Shown here in pieces: positions 24,829 to 33,766 of a DNA stretch of 64,000 bases (position 1 is its first letter; each line of letters begins with the position of its first letter). The notes under the pieces are model-generated. The model did not search any database, was not told the origin of the DNA, and was given only the letters and a program-made list of their open reading frames with translations. Made by a program: the position numbers and the translations under genes. Location of the stretch: assembly GCF_028368855.1 (NCBI RefSeq), contig NZ_JAQNCY010000003.1, positions 248,001-312,000 of the forward strand. The letters are read 5' to 3'. This stretch comes from Leisingera sp. SS27 (GTDB taxonomy: Bacteria > Pseudomonadota > Alphaproteobacteria > Rhodobacterales > Rhodobacteraceae).

Positions 24829-26157
24829 TCAGAAGCGCAGCGTTGCGTTCAGCAGCGCGGTGAACTGGTCGTTGCGGCCGCCGCCAAACAGGGTGCCGCC
24901 GCCGTCATAGGTGTCGTAACGCAGCTCTGGCCGGATCCGCAGCGCGGGAGTTGCTTGCCATTCCAGCCCCGCCGTCACCGCATAGACATTGCCGCCGGTA
25001 GCGCCATTGGCGGCCCACTGGATGTTGGCGGCGTTGTCGTCGCGGAACCACTCGGCGCGCCCGTTCAGATGCAGATTGTCCGCAAGCTTGTAACGGGCCT
25101 GGGCATTGAGGCCGTACCATTCGCTTTTTCGGGTGATCGCGCCGGGCGCCGGAATATCGCCGCCCTCCTGAAAGCCGTAGTTGGCCTCAAAAGCCAGGGA
25201 CAGATCAGGGTTCACCTGATGGCCAACCGTCAGATAGGCGGCGGCGCGGTCAAGCCGCTCATCCGTGGAGCTGAGCGCGATATAGGCGGAACCTCCGCGG
25301 GCCGGGCCATAGGCGTCGCCCTCGCCGTCGCCATAGACCGCTTCGAAATCGACCCAGGTCCGGAAATCCGCACTGCGCCAGCGCAGCGCGCCGATCAGCG
25401 TCGGGCGGCTGTCTTCCACTGTGCTCCAGCCGGTCACGGCGCCCAGCTCAAACCCCCAGAGCCCGGCCCCTTCGCGCGTGGGCAGGCGCGAGCTGATCAG
25501 AACACCGGTATGTGTGCCCGGCCCGTGCTGCAGGCTGTAGGTATGGGTCGAAAACCAGTTGGGCGGGGTGAACGGCAGGCCGATTTCCTTGCCGGAAACC
25601 GGCGACAGGAAGTTGCCCGCCAGAACCGTGGTGCCGCCCAGCACCGGCAGATAGACCTCAGCATAGGCCTGCGGGAAGGCCAGCTTGTTGTCATTGTCCA
25701 GATCGGAGGTGAAATCGTCAAACCCAGCAGTGCGGAAGAAGTCGGAATCCCGCCCGTAAGTTGCCGTGACGTTGAAGCCGAACTCCACCTGGCCGCCGCG
25801 CGGCCCCGGAAAAGGGCCAACCCGGGCAATGACGCCTTGAGGGCGGCCGGCCAGCGGGCCCGGGCAGCTGATACCGCGGCAGAACACCAATCCCAGCTGG
25901 TTGAGGTTCAGCCCTTTCTCGCCGGAGAAAAACGCACCGTTGCCGAGCGACCCGTCCGCGCCAGTGCTGGACGCGGTGATTGCGGTGGCATCCACCCAGC
26001 CCAGGACACCGATACGGTGGTTCTTTTCCAGGCTGCCGCCCGCGATGCTGCGGAACAAAGAGCCGTAGGCATCCGGCGGCGGAGCATCCTCTGCGCGGGT
26101 TGCGGCAGGCAGCAGCGATCCGGCCAGCCAAGCGGCCAGCATCAAACTCTTCTTCAT
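24829..26157 (-). CDS. Outer-membrane beta-barrel porin (BBP2-type)
   Basis: A 442-residue protein with a signal peptide (MKKSLMLAAWLAGSLLPAATRAE). A long series of alternating beta-strands ends in a C-terminal phenylalanine (NATLRF), the outer-membrane insertion signal. Stretches such as VLGWVDATAITASS and FPQAYAEVYLPVLGGTTVLAGNF resemble the putative beta-barrel porin-2 group. Placed inside an ABC importer operon, it likely passes the same solute across the outer membrane. Embedding of a dedicated porin in a branched-chain-type operon is unusual. Confidence 0.8.
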   Translation of the reverse strand: MKKSLMLAAWLAGSLLPAATRAEDAPPPDAYGSLFRSIAGGSLEKNHRIGVLGWVDATAITASSTGADGSLGNGAFFSGEKGLNLNQLGLVFCRGISCPGPLAGRPQGVIARVGPFPGPRGGQVEFGFNVTATYGRDSDFFRTAGFDDFTSDLDNDNKLAFPQAYAEVYLPVLGGTTVLAGNFLSPVSGKEIGLPFTPPNWFSTHTYSLQHGPGTHTGVLISSRLPTREGAGLWGFELGAVTGWSTVEDSRPTLIGALRWRSADFRTWVDFEAVYGDGEGDAYGPARGGSAYIALSSTDERLDRAAAYLTVGHQVNPDLSLAFEANYGFQEGGDIPAPGAITRKSEWYGLNAQARYKLADNLHLNGRAEWFRDDNAANIQWAANGATGGNVYAVTAGLEWQATPALRIRPELRYDTYDGGGTLFGGGRNDQFTALLNATLRF

Positions 26158-26193
26158 TTTTCCCCTCCTGAAGGTGTGGTCTTGCGGGCCGCT

Positions 26194-27120
26194 TCAGACG
26201 GCCCTTCTGGTGTTGGGGAGCAGGCGGTCCAGCAGGCCGCTCAGCCCCCTCGGCGCCATCAGCATCACCGCAACCGCGATGACGCCGAGGGCAATCTGGC
26301 TCCAGCCGGGATAGGCAGCGAGCCCCTCCCGCAGGAGTACGAACAGCAGCGCGCCCAGCACCGGGCCGCGGATGGTCCCAAGCCCCCCGATCACGCAGAT
26401 GAAGATCGCATTCACTGTCCAGTTGATGTCGAAGGCGGCAACCGGCGAGACATAAAGCGTGCCAAGAAAGCTGATTGCCCCGGCCATTCCGCAGCCTGCC
26501 GCAGAGAGCACAAAGATGGTCCCTTTGATCCGCCTGGTCTTTACCCCCAGCGAACGGGCGGCGGTTTCGTCATCGCGCATCGCATGGACATGCAGTCCAT
26601 AGGGGCTTTGCTGCAGCCGCCACAGGCCCAGGCACAGCCCCGCGGCCAGTGCCAGCGCAAACCAATGCGCCGAGGCGGGCAGCCAGCTGGTGTCGATCCG
26701 CCGCGCCGCATAAAGCGGCAAGCCGGACGAGGCTCCGAAGTAGTCCAGGCGGCTGACAGCGATCTTGACGATCTCCGCCGCCACCCACATGCCGATGGCG
26801 AAATAAACCTCGCGCAGGCGGAACAGCACCGGGGTCAGGGCAAGCGCCAGCAGCGCCGCCCCGGCCCCGGCCAACGGGACCATGATGTAGGGAGAGACAG
26901 GCAGGTCCCGTGTGACGGCAAACAAAAGGTACGCCCCGGCGGCGACAAATGCGTGGTGGCCAAGCGACAGCAGGCCGCCGTAGCCCGCCAGCAGGTTCCA
27001 GCTTTGGGCAATTGCCAGCAGCACCAGCATTTCAGTCAGCAGCGCCAGCCCGCCGACATCCAGCAGCGCTGGCGCCGCGGCGAGGGCTGCAAAAATCACA
27101 ACAGCAAGGGCCCGGGTCAT
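26194..27120 (-). CDS. Branched-chain-type ABC transporter permease (LivM type)
   Basis: A 308-residue inner-membrane permease with about nine hydrophobic segments. LLAIAQSWNLLAGYGGLLSLGHHAFVAAGAY is the LivM signature. RDDETAARSLGVKTRRIKGTIFVLSAAGCGMAGA is the cytoplasmic EAA-like coupling loop. VIGGLGTIRGPVLGALLF near the end is typical. Its ATG overlaps the LivH stop by four bases. Confidence 0.94.
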   Translation of the reverse strand: MTRALAVVIFAALAAAPALLDVGGLALLTEMLVLLAIAQSWNLLAGYGGLLSLGHHAFVAAGAYLLFAVTRDLPVSPYIMVPLAGAGAALLALALTPVLFRLREVYFAIGMWVAAEIVKIAVSRLDYFGASSGLPLYAARRIDTSWLPASAHWFALALAAGLCLGLWRLQQSPYGLHVHAMRDDETAARSLGVKTRRIKGTIFVLSAAGCGMAGAISFLGTLYVSPVAAFDINWTVNAIFICVIGGLGTIRGPVLGALLFVLLREGLAAYPGWSQIALGVIAVAVMLMAPRGLSGLLDRLLPNTRRAV

Positions 27121-27986
27121 CGTGTCACCGCCTTTCCGGCAAGCCCCTGCGGGCGGATGAGAAGGAAGACCAGCAGCAGAAGGTGCCCGTAGAGCAGCCC
27201 CGATGCCGGATCGAAGTAGAAACCCGCCACATGCACCAGCGCTAGGGCGATGCCGCCAAGGTAGCTGGCCCAGATCGAGCCAAGCCCGCCGATCACGATC
27301 ACTTCAAAGGCGATCAGAAGCCGCTCGGCGCCGGAAAACGGCGTGATCGAACTGCGCGAGGCCAGCAGCATGCCCGCGAGTGCCGCACAGGCGGCTGAGA
27401 CCGCCATGGCGACGGCAAAGATGCGGCGGCGGCGGATGGCGAAAAGCGCCACGGTTTCCGCATCATCGGAGGTTGCGCGGACGGCCCGGCCCAGCCGGGT
27501 CTTGCGCAGCACCAGATGCAACCCGCCGAACAGAGCCAGCGACAGCAGGAAGATACCAAGCGGCAGCCAGCCGATCGTCTGGCCGGCAATAGTGAGATTG
27601 GCGGTCTTGACCGCGCCCAGGTCGATGCTGCGGCTGTTGGCTCCGTAGAGGCCGACCATGGCATTCTGCATCACCACCGAAAGGCCGAAAGTGACCAGCA
27701 GCGCAGGCATCGGGTCCGGGCTCAGCACCCGGTTCAGCAGTTGTGCCTGCAGCAGCCAGCCGAAGGCGAAGGCGCCCGCGCAGACCAGCGGCATCAGCAG
27801 CAGGGGGCTGACCGGCCAGTCCGCGCTGAGGGTGAACAGCGCCAGTGCGCCGGCAATGGCCAGCTCGCCGTGGGCAATATTGGCAATCCGCATGACGCCG
27901 AAGATCAGCGACAGCCCCAGCCCGAACAGCGCATAGAGCCCGCCCAGGAACAGACCGTTCATCAGGATTTCGATGGCTGCATTCAT
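27117..27986 (-). CDS. Branched-chain-type ABC transporter permease (LivH type)
   Basis: A 289-residue inner-membrane permease. LGGLYALFGLGLSLIFGVMRIANIAHGELAIAGA is the LivH opening. RATSDDAETVALFAIRRRRIFAVAMAVSAACAALAG is the coupling loop, and VIGGLGSIWASYLGGIAL follows. It overlaps LivF upstream and LivM downstream by four bases each. It forms the channel with the LivM-type protein. Confidence 0.94.
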   Translation of the reverse strand: MNAAIEILMNGLFLGGLYALFGLGLSLIFGVMRIANIAHGELAIAGALALFTLSADWPVSPLLLMPLVCAGAFAFGWLLQAQLLNRVLSPDPMPALLVTFGLSVVMQNAMVGLYGANSRSIDLGAVKTANLTIAGQTIGWLPLGIFLLSLALFGGLHLVLRKTRLGRAVRATSDDAETVALFAIRRRRIFAVAMAVSAACAALAGMLLASRSSITPFSGAERLLIAFEVIVIGGLGSIWASYLGGIALALVHVAGFYFDPASGLLYGHLLLLVFLLIRPQGLAGKAVTR

Positions 27987-28687
27987 TGGTTCTCTCCGAA
28001 ATAGGCCTGGCTCACCTGTTCGATACAGGCGCCATCCGAAGCACCCGCCAGCGACACTTGCCCGCCAAGCATGCAGTAGAAGCGGTCAGAGGCCGCCAGC
28101 GCCCTGCGGATATCCTGTTCGACCAGCACAATGGTGGTGCCGCGCGCCTTGAGGCCGGACAGGGCCTCGTACACCCGGTCCACAATCACCGGCGCCAGCC
28201 CGAGGGAGGCCTCATCCACCAGCAAAAGCTCCGGGTTGGTCATCAGCGCGCGGCCGATGGCCACCATTTGCTGCTGGCCGCCCGACAACAGCCCGGCGGG
28301 CCGCTGCGCCATTGGCGCGATCTCACTGAACAGCTCGAGTACCCGCGGCAGGGTCCAGTGGCCGCGCCGTCCGACATCACCGCCGATCATCAGGTTTTCC
28401 GCGACTGTCAGGCTGGGAAACAGCCGGCGGCCTTCCGGCACCATGGCGATGCCGCGCCGTGCCAGCGCGCCGGGGTCCTGTGCCAGAATGTCCTGCCCGG
28501 CAAAGGTCAGCTGTCCGGCTTCGCGTGTGCCCAGCCCGGCAATTGCGCGCAGCAGCGTGGTCTTGCCAGCGCCATTGGCACCGATCAGCGCGACGGTCTC
28601 CCCCTTGCCCACATGGGCATCAATCCCGAACAGGGCCTGAAAATCGCCGTGGCGGGCGGTCAGTTTCTGCATCTGCAACAGGGTCAT
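27983..28687 (-). CDS. Branched-chain-type ABC transporter ATPase (LivF type)
   Basis: A 234-residue ATP-binding subunit. LIGANGAGKTTLLRAIAG is Walker A near residue 33. LLSGGQQQMVAIGRALMTNPELLLVDEASLGLAP contains the ABC signature and Walker B. LVEQDIRRALAASDRFYCMLGG contains the switch region; its usual histidine is replaced by aspartate (EQD, as in EQN/EQD of LivF proteins). Overlaps of four bases link it to its neighbours. Confidence 0.94.
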   Translation of the reverse strand: MTLLQMQKLTARHGDFQALFGIDAHVGKGETVALIGANGAGKTTLLRAIAGLGTREAGQLTFAGQDILAQDPGALARRGIAMVPEGRRLFPSLTVAENLMIGGDVGRRGHWTLPRVLELFSEIAPMAQRPAGLLSGGQQQMVAIGRALMTNPELLLVDEASLGLAPVIVDRVYEALSGLKARGTTIVLVEQDIRRALAASDRFYCMLGGQVSLAGASDGACIEQVSQAYFGENQ

Positions 28688-29397
28688 GCCGCCGCCCCCA
28701 GATAAAGCGCACGCACCTGCGGATCGGCGGCAACGACCTCCGGGCGGTCTTCGATCAGCTTGCGCCCCAGCGCCAGCATCATGATCCTGTCGGACGCCTC
28801 CTGCAGCGCGTGGGCGATATGCTCAATCCACAGGACCGCGAAGCCCGCCTCCTTCAGGCGCTTGACCAGTGCCACCATCTCGGCGGTTTCCTGATCAGTC
28901 AGCCCGCCGGACACCTCGTCCAGCAGGATCACCTTGGGATCGGAGGCCAGCGCCTTGGCCAGCTCCAGCCGCTTGCGGTCCAAGAGCCGCAGCGCGGTGC
29001 CAGGACTGGTGCGGTGCGGTCCCAGGCCGGTGATCTCCAGTATCTCCTCCACCCGTGCCCTTGCGTCCTTGGGTGCAATACCGTGGCTGGCGTGCTGCGC
29101 CAGATACAGGGTGTCGCTGACACTGAGCGACGCAAAGGCGCGCGGCACCTGAAAGGCACGCGCCAGCCCGGCGCGCACCCGCCCGGCGGTATCGAACCCG
29201 GTGACATCGCGCCCGGCCACGCGGACCGATCCGCCATCGGCACGTGTGACATCGGTCAGCAGATCAAAGAACGTGCTCTTGCCCGCCCCATTGGCCCCCA
29301 TGATGCCGAGGCAGCTGCCGGGTTCCACGGTGACCGAGACATCCTCGATCACCCGCAGGCCGCCAAACGCCTTGCTGAGATTTCGCGCGTCCAGCAT
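28684..29397 (-). CDS. Branched-chain-type ABC transporter ATPase (LivG type)
   Basis: A 237-residue ATP-binding subunit. AFGGLRVIEDVSVTVEPGSCLGIMGANGAGKSTFFDLLTD holds Walker A near residue 36. GTALRLLDRKRLELAKALASDPKVILLDEVSGGLTD holds a degenerate signature (RLLDRKR replaces LSGGQ, as in many LivG proteins) and Walker B. WIEHIAHALQEASDRIMML carries the switch histidine. It begins three bases before the end of the binding-protein gene region and overlaps LivF. Confidence 0.93.
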   Translation of the reverse strand: MLDARNLSKAFGGLRVIEDVSVTVEPGSCLGIMGANGAGKSTFFDLLTDVTRADGGSVRVAGRDVTGFDTAGRVRAGLARAFQVPRAFASLSVSDTLYLAQHASHGIAPKDARARVEEILEITGLGPHRTSPGTALRLLDRKRLELAKALASDPKVILLDEVSGGLTDQETAEMVALVKRLKEAGFAVLWIEHIAHALQEASDRIMMLALGRKLIEDRPEVVAADPQVRALYLGAAA

Positions 29398-29400
29398 GGC

Positions 29401-30681
29401 TCAGACCTTGGGCAAGGCGATGGTTTCGCTTTCGGCGCGGATGCCGGGTGCGAGGGTGTTCTCGGTGATCACCAGCTCAAACGCATGCTTGCCCGAGGAC
29501 TTGCGCCACTGGCCGCCTGCCAGCTGCGTTTTGGCCACATTGCGGATCGGGCTGGAGGCAAAATCCACCGGCCCCACAACCGTATCCAGTTTTGTCGCGG
29601 CAAACACGTCGCGCACCGCCGCCCGGTCCTTGGGCGCGCCGGACTGCACCAGAGCGTTCAGGCCTACTTCGAACAGTGCGTGGCTGTAGCCCAGCGTTTG
29701 CACCCATTGCGCATTGCTGTCCGCCTCCCAGGCGCCGGCCAGCTCGCGGGCATTTTGCCCTGTGAAGGAGGAGGCAAAGGGCACATTCGGGGTCCACCAG
29801 ACCTCTGTTGTCATGCCGTCGCCACGCGCGCCCATCGCCTCAATCGCCTGCGGAAACAGGAAGGCCGCGGCAAAGGTGCAGGCCTTGGGTGTGTAGCCCG
29901 CCTGGCCCGCCTGGTTCCAGAAGGTGATCCAGTGCGGCGGGAAGCCAAAGCCGGTCACGATATCGGCCTCCGCCTCGCGGAAACGGCTGACCTGGGCGGA
30001 ATAGTCATCCGCATCGATCTTGAACATGCCGCCGTCGGTGCGCGAATAGCCGCCCCGTTCGATAAAGCCCGGCAGCCCCATGGCGGGATCGGCAAAGGCC
30101 TGCCCGACCGGATTGTCGAGGTAGAAGTCGCCGACGGTCCTGTTTGTGTCGATCTGGTCCCAGAGCCGCACAAAAGTGCTCATCGCGTCATCCGCGCCCC
30201 AGAAGAAGTGGAACGTCCAGGGAAAGCCCTGTTCGGGGTTGGAGCCGCGCGGGAACATCCAGGCCTGCCAGGGCTGCATGGTGCTCATCGTCGGGATGCC
30301 GTGGATATCGGCGATCTCGCCCAATGCGACCGCCGCATCCCCGTCGTTGATCAGCAGCATGTCGACCTGGTCGCGCAGGATCAGCTCATTGCCGGCAGAG
30401 ATTGAGCGGTTCATGTTGGACTGGTTGTCCTTCACGATGATCTCCACCTCATGAGCGCTGCCACCGGCGTTCAGCCCGCCTTCCAGCTGCTTGCGGATGG
30501 TGCTGACCATCCATTGGTCCGAGGTCCCGAAGGAGGCGCGCGGCCCGCTCAGCGGCGAGATGAAGCCGATCCGCACCTTTTTGGAAGCCGCAGTTGCAAT
30601 GGACGGCATCGCCAGTGCGCCGGTTGCGGCAACAGTTCCGGCCAGGAAACCGCGGCGGCTGAATGATGAATGTCTGGTCAT
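29401..30681 (-). CDS. ABC transporter periplasmic binding protein, Tat-exported
   Basis: A 426-residue type I periplasmic binding protein of the Leu/Ile/Val/amide class. The N-terminus SSFSRRGFLAGTVAATGALAMPSIATA is a twin-arginine signal. VRIGFISPLSGPRASFG opens the binding fold. Tat export suggests cofactor- or rapid-folding needs and is common in this subclass for non-amino-acid ligands. The ATG at 30681 follows GGGAGGATCACC; upstream in-frame codons overlap the operator and are rejected. It is the first gene of the importer operon, three bases from the LivG-type gene. Confidence 0.93.
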   Translation of the reverse strand: MTRHSSFSRRGFLAGTVAATGALAMPSIATAASKKVRIGFISPLSGPRASFGTSDQWMVSTIRKQLEGGLNAGGSAHEVEIIVKDNQSNMNRSISAGNELILRDQVDMLLINDGDAAVALGEIADIHGIPTMSTMQPWQAWMFPRGSNPEQGFPWTFHFFWGADDAMSTFVRLWDQIDTNRTVGDFYLDNPVGQAFADPAMGLPGFIERGGYSRTDGGMFKIDADDYSAQVSRFREAEADIVTGFGFPPHWITFWNQAGQAGYTPKACTFAAAFLFPQAIEAMGARGDGMTTEVWWTPNVPFASSFTGQNARELAGAWEADSNAQWVQTLGYSHALFEVGLNALVQSGAPKDRAAVRDVFAATKLDTVVGPVDFASSPIRNVAKTQLAGGQWRKSSGKHAFELVITENTLAPGIRAESETIALPKV

Positions 30682-30730
30682 GGTGATCCTCCCTTTTCCA
30701 AAACGGTAGGGAAGGCGCCCCGGTACAAAC

Positions 30731-30748
30731 ATAGTGCATATGCACCAT
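30731..30748. promoter_or_regulatory. Operator copy B upstream of the ABC operon
   Basis: ATAGTGCATATGCACCAT differs at one base from the perfect palindrome at 31833. It lies about 50 bases before the binding-protein start, in the correct place to control the operon. The preceding CAAAC is also shared in part with copy A. Confidence 0.7.
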
Positions 30749-30849
30749 GCCTGTGCTGGGGTCCCGAGATCACGAAAGCGGTCAGAGCCGGACGGCAAGG
30801 CGACGGAGTTTCAGCGGGACAGGCCTGCGGTGTTGCAGCGCCGCGATGC

Positions 30850-31797
30850 CTAACGCGGCAGGCTGCCCGCCAGGCGCAGCAGCTCAACTTTGCTGTGCAC
30901 ACCTGTCTTCCGGTAGATGGAAGCTGCCTGATTCCGCACGGTATTAACCGAGACGCCAGCCGCTTCGGCAATTGCCCGCATGGTCGCTCCGGAAATCAGC
31001 AGCTCCGCCACTTGGCGCTCCTTTGGCGAAAGACCGGTTAAGGGGCTGACAGGCTGCGCGGAGACCAGCCACAGATCTGCCGAGTACCGGGCGCGGCTGA
31101 AAGTTGTCCCCGAGGCAGCGGTGGTCACCGGCTGCCCGGCCAGCTTCCGCAGCTTCTCCGTCTGCTTCTGCCCGGGTTCAAGCCCGGCTTTCACCGCGGC
31201 ACCAAAACCGGAGGAGCATAGAAACAGCTCCCCCTCATGGTCCAGAAGCGCCCACTCGTTGCCGGGATCCACCCGCAATCCGAGGTCAAGCTGCAGGCAC
31301 ATCGACAACGCCTGTTCCAGATGCCTCAGGATGGCCAGGAAATCTGTTGTCTCTGTGTCGGTGAAGGCTGGTTTCTGACCATGCCGGTAGAGCGACATGA
31401 AGAAATTGAATGGCCCCTCGCGCACCTTGCAATGACCGTTCAGCATCTGGGTCAGGTCGAACTCCCCGGCAAAAATCTTGAACCCGGGATCTGTCACCGC
31501 ATCCTCAACCGACAAAGACCGGGCATAGCGTTTCAGAGAGCGGCCCGTGCGGACGAAAGGATCATTCACCAGATGCGCCTTGACCTTGGGTTCGAACCCC
31601 TCCGGCAGGCCGCTGACCATCGTGTGCACCATGGCGATCTTGCCGCCGCGGAACACGGACCAGCCCCACCAGGCGGAATCAAACACCGTGATCCCGCGCA
31701 TCAGCCCGATCATGTGCTGCTGAAAATTCAGTGGCGTATGGGTGTTGGCCTTGTCCATCAGGCTCAGCACAAATTCACTCAAATCATAGCGGTTCAT
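30850..31797 (-). CDS. LuxR-type transcriptional regulator
   Basis: A 315-residue regulator. The last 65 residues are a LuxR/NarL-type helix-turn-helix: LSPKERQVAELLISGATMRAIAEAAGVSVNTVRNQAASIYRKTGVHSK. The N-terminal 240 residues are unlike autoinducer-binding or receiver domains and may bind the transported compound. ATG 31797 was chosen because upstream in-frame codons read through the 18-bp palindrome. It lies between the importer operon and the divergent NTF2/dehydrogenase genes, with an operator copy on each side, so it probably regulates both and itself. Confidence 0.85.
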   Translation of the reverse strand: MNRYDLSEFVLSLMDKANTHTPLNFQQHMIGLMRGITVFDSAWWGWSVFRGGKIAMVHTMVSGLPEGFEPKVKAHLVNDPFVRTGRSLKRYARSLSVEDAVTDPGFKIFAGEFDLTQMLNGHCKVREGPFNFFMSLYRHGQKPAFTDTETTDFLAILRHLEQALSMCLQLDLGLRVDPGNEWALLDHEGELFLCSSGFGAAVKAGLEPGQKQTEKLRKLAGQPVTTAASGTTFSRARYSADLWLVSAQPVSPLTGLSPKERQVAELLISGATMRAIAEAAGVSVNTVRNQAASIYRKTGVHSKVELLRLAGSLPR

Positions 31798-31832
31798 CAG
31801 GTCCGGGTATCCCGCGCCAAGCTGCAAAACAC

Positions 31833-31850
31833 ATAGTGCATATGCACTAT
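31833..31850. promoter_or_regulatory. Operator copy A, perfect 18-bp palindrome
   Basis: ATAGTGCATATGCACTAT is a perfect palindrome, 36 bases upstream of the LuxR-type start and about 87 bases upstream of the divergent NTF2-like start. LuxR/NarL-type dimers bind 18-20-bp palindromes of this form. Confidence 0.75.
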
Positions 31851-31936
31851 ACATCGCCACTCTTTCCCTGACTAGCGTTGCTGCCAGCGCCCCGGAACGA
31901 TCCGGGGCAAGCGCAAACGCAAGGGAGGATTGCACC

Positions 31937-32314
31937 ATGACTGCTACGCTGAAAGACGTGATCGCCGCCAAGTCGCGCCAGTTTGAGGCGGATTTCGCTG
32001 CCGGCGACATCGCCGCGCTGGTGGAGGGCTATTATACATCCGATCCCGTGGTGATCGGCCAGGGGGTTGGAACCTTTTCCGGGCGCGATGGCGCCTCGGC
32101 CTATTTCCTTGGCGCCGTGCAGGACATGAAAACGGCGCTGCTTACCACCACGTCCGTGCAGCAAGAGGGCAGCAGCGCCATTGAAACAGGCCGGGTGGTA
32201 CTGACGCCGCGGGCCGAAGGCGCAGGTGAGATCCATCTGGCCTATGTGGTGGTCTGGCAGAACGGCGAAGACGGCTGGAAGGTCCATATGGACTATTTCA
32301 TGCCCGCCGCCTGA
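31937..32314 (+). CDS. NTF2-like/SnoaL-type small protein
   Basis: A 125-residue cone-shaped NTF2-fold protein of the DUF4440/SnoaL type. IAAKSRQFEADFAAGDIAALVEGYYTSDPVVIGQG opens the fold and AYVVVWQNGEDGWKVHMDYF closes it. Such proteins bind or isomerise small hydrophobic ligands. GGGAGG precedes the ATG. It is followed 23 bases later by an aldehyde dehydrogenase and shares a divergent promoter with the LuxR-type gene. Its job is probably in the same pathway. Confidence 0.85.
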   Translation: MTATLKDVIAAKSRQFEADFAAGDIAALVEGYYTSDPVVIGQGVGTFSGRDGASAYFLGAVQDMKTALLTTTSVQQEGSSAIETGRVVLTPRAEGAGEIHLAYVVVWQNGEDGWKVHMDYFMPAA

Positions 32315-32337
32315 TCCGCTGGCAAGGAGAACATCCC

Positions 32338-33738
32338 ATGGCATTTGAGATGACAATCGGCGGTGCGCCCGCGCCTGCGGCCGCCCGCTTTGATGTGGCA
32401 AACCCGGCAGGCGGGCTGGCAGGCCAGGCGCCGAACGGAACGCTGGCGGATCTGGATCGGGCCGTCACCGCCGCGCAGGAGGCTTTCGCCAGCTGGTCGC
32501 AGCTCCCGGATGGCGAGCGGCAGCGTTACTGCGAGGCCGTGACAGCGAAGATTGCGGACCATTCAGAAGAACTCGCGCAGCTGATCACGGCGGAACAGGG
32601 TAAACCGCTCAACGGGCTTGGATCACGGTTTGAAATGGGCGGCGCGCAGGCCTGGGCTGGCTGCACCGCGGGCCTGTCACTGCCCGTCAAAGTGTTACAG
32701 GACAACGCGGAGGGCAGGGTCGAGCTGCACCGGAAACCTCTGGGCGTCGTCGGATCGATCACGCCGTGGAACTACCCGGTGATGATCGCGGTGTGGCATA
32801 TCCTGCCTGCGCTGCGCACCGGCAATACGGTGGTGATCAAGCCGTCGCCGCTCACTCCGCTCAGCACGCTGCGGCTGGTCGCGCTGCTGAACGATGTGCT
32901 GCCCGCAGGCGTCCTTAACTGCGTCACCGGCGACGACCGCAGTGAAAACCTGGGTGCAGCCATGTCGGCCCACCCCGGCATCCGCAAGATCGTCTTCACC
33001 GGCTCCTGCGCGACGGGAGAGAAGATCATGGCCTCAGCTGCGCCCACGATGAAGCGGCTGACATTGGAAATGGGCGGCAATGACGCGGGCATTGTGCTGC
33101 CGGACGCCGACCCCCAGGCAATCGCCGAGGGGCTGTTCTGGGGGGCCTTCATCAACAATGGGCAGACCTGTGCGGCGCTGAAACGCCTCTATGTGCACGA
33201 GGACATCCATGACGCGGTTTGCGCCGCGCTGGCAGAATTCGCCCGCGGCATTCCGGTCGGGCCGGGATCGGACGAGAACTCCATCCTCGGTCCGCTGCAA
33301 AACCCGATGCAGCACGCCAAGGTGGCCCGGCTTGTCGCCAGCGCCCGCGAAAAGGGACAGGTGCTGCTGGGCGGCAATCCCGGTGAAGGGCTGTTCTTTG
33401 AGCCGACCATCATCGCAGGCCTCGCCAACGGCGATGCGCTGGTGGATGAGGAACAGTTCGGCCCGGCCCTGCCGGTGATCAAATACCGCGATGTGGAAGA
33501 GGCGGTAGCCGCCGCCAACGACAGCCCCAACGGGCTGGGCGGGTCGGTCTGGTCCAGCGACATTGCCAGGGCGCGCCGCGTCGCGGCACGGCTGGAATGC
33601 GGTTCTGTCTGGATCAACAAGCACGGTGCGATCCAGCCCAACGCGCCCTTTGGCGGGGTGAAATCCTCCGGTCTCGGTGTGGAGTTCGGCGAGGAGGGGC
33701 TGGCGGAATACACCGATATCCAGGTGGTGTTCGCCTGA
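32338..33738 (+). CDS. Aldehyde dehydrogenase family protein
   Basis: A 466-residue NAD(P)-dependent aldehyde dehydrogenase. SITPWNYPVMIAVWHILPALRTGNTVVIKPS binds the cofactor near residue 140. LEMGGNDAGIVLPDAD contains the general-base glutamate near residue 243. NNGQTCAALKRLYV carries the catalytic cysteine near residue 278. EEQFGPALPV and PFGGVKSSGLGVEFGEEGLAEYT complete the family pattern. AAGGAGA precedes the ATG. The gene follows the NTF2-like gene and may oxidise an aminoaldehyde from the imported compound; that substrate is inferred from the deacetylase neighbour. Confidence 0.93.
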   Translation: MAFEMTIGGAPAPAAARFDVANPAGGLAGQAPNGTLADLDRAVTAAQEAFASWSQLPDGERQRYCEAVTAKIADHSEELAQLITAEQGKPLNGLGSRFEMGGAQAWAGCTAGLSLPVKVLQDNAEGRVELHRKPLGVVGSITPWNYPVMIAVWHILPALRTGNTVVIKPSPLTPLSTLRLVALLNDVLPAGVLNCVTGDDRSENLGAAMSAHPGIRKIVFTGSCATGEKIMASAAPTMKRLTLEMGGNDAGIVLPDADPQAIAEGLFWGAFINNGQTCAALKRLYVHEDIHDAVCAALAEFARGIPVGPGSDENSILGPLQNPMQHAKVARLVASAREKGQVLLGGNPGEGLFFEPTIIAGLANGDALVDEEQFGPALPVIKYRDVEEAVAAANDSPNGLGGSVWSSDIARARRVAARLECGSVWINKHGAIQPNAPFGGVKSSGLGVEFGEEGLAEYTDIQVVFA

Positions 33739-33766
33739 ACCGGCGGCCGGGGCTGCGGTCCCGGCC

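Noticed and set aside
24820-27192. A 790-codon open frame on the + strand
   Set aside because: It lies antisense to the porin and LivM-type genes, which have clear domains; its product is low-complexity Arg/Gln/Gly-rich.
28459-30405. A 648-codon open frame on the + strand
   Set aside because: It is antisense to the ABC ATPases and binding-protein gene, with no recognisable domain.
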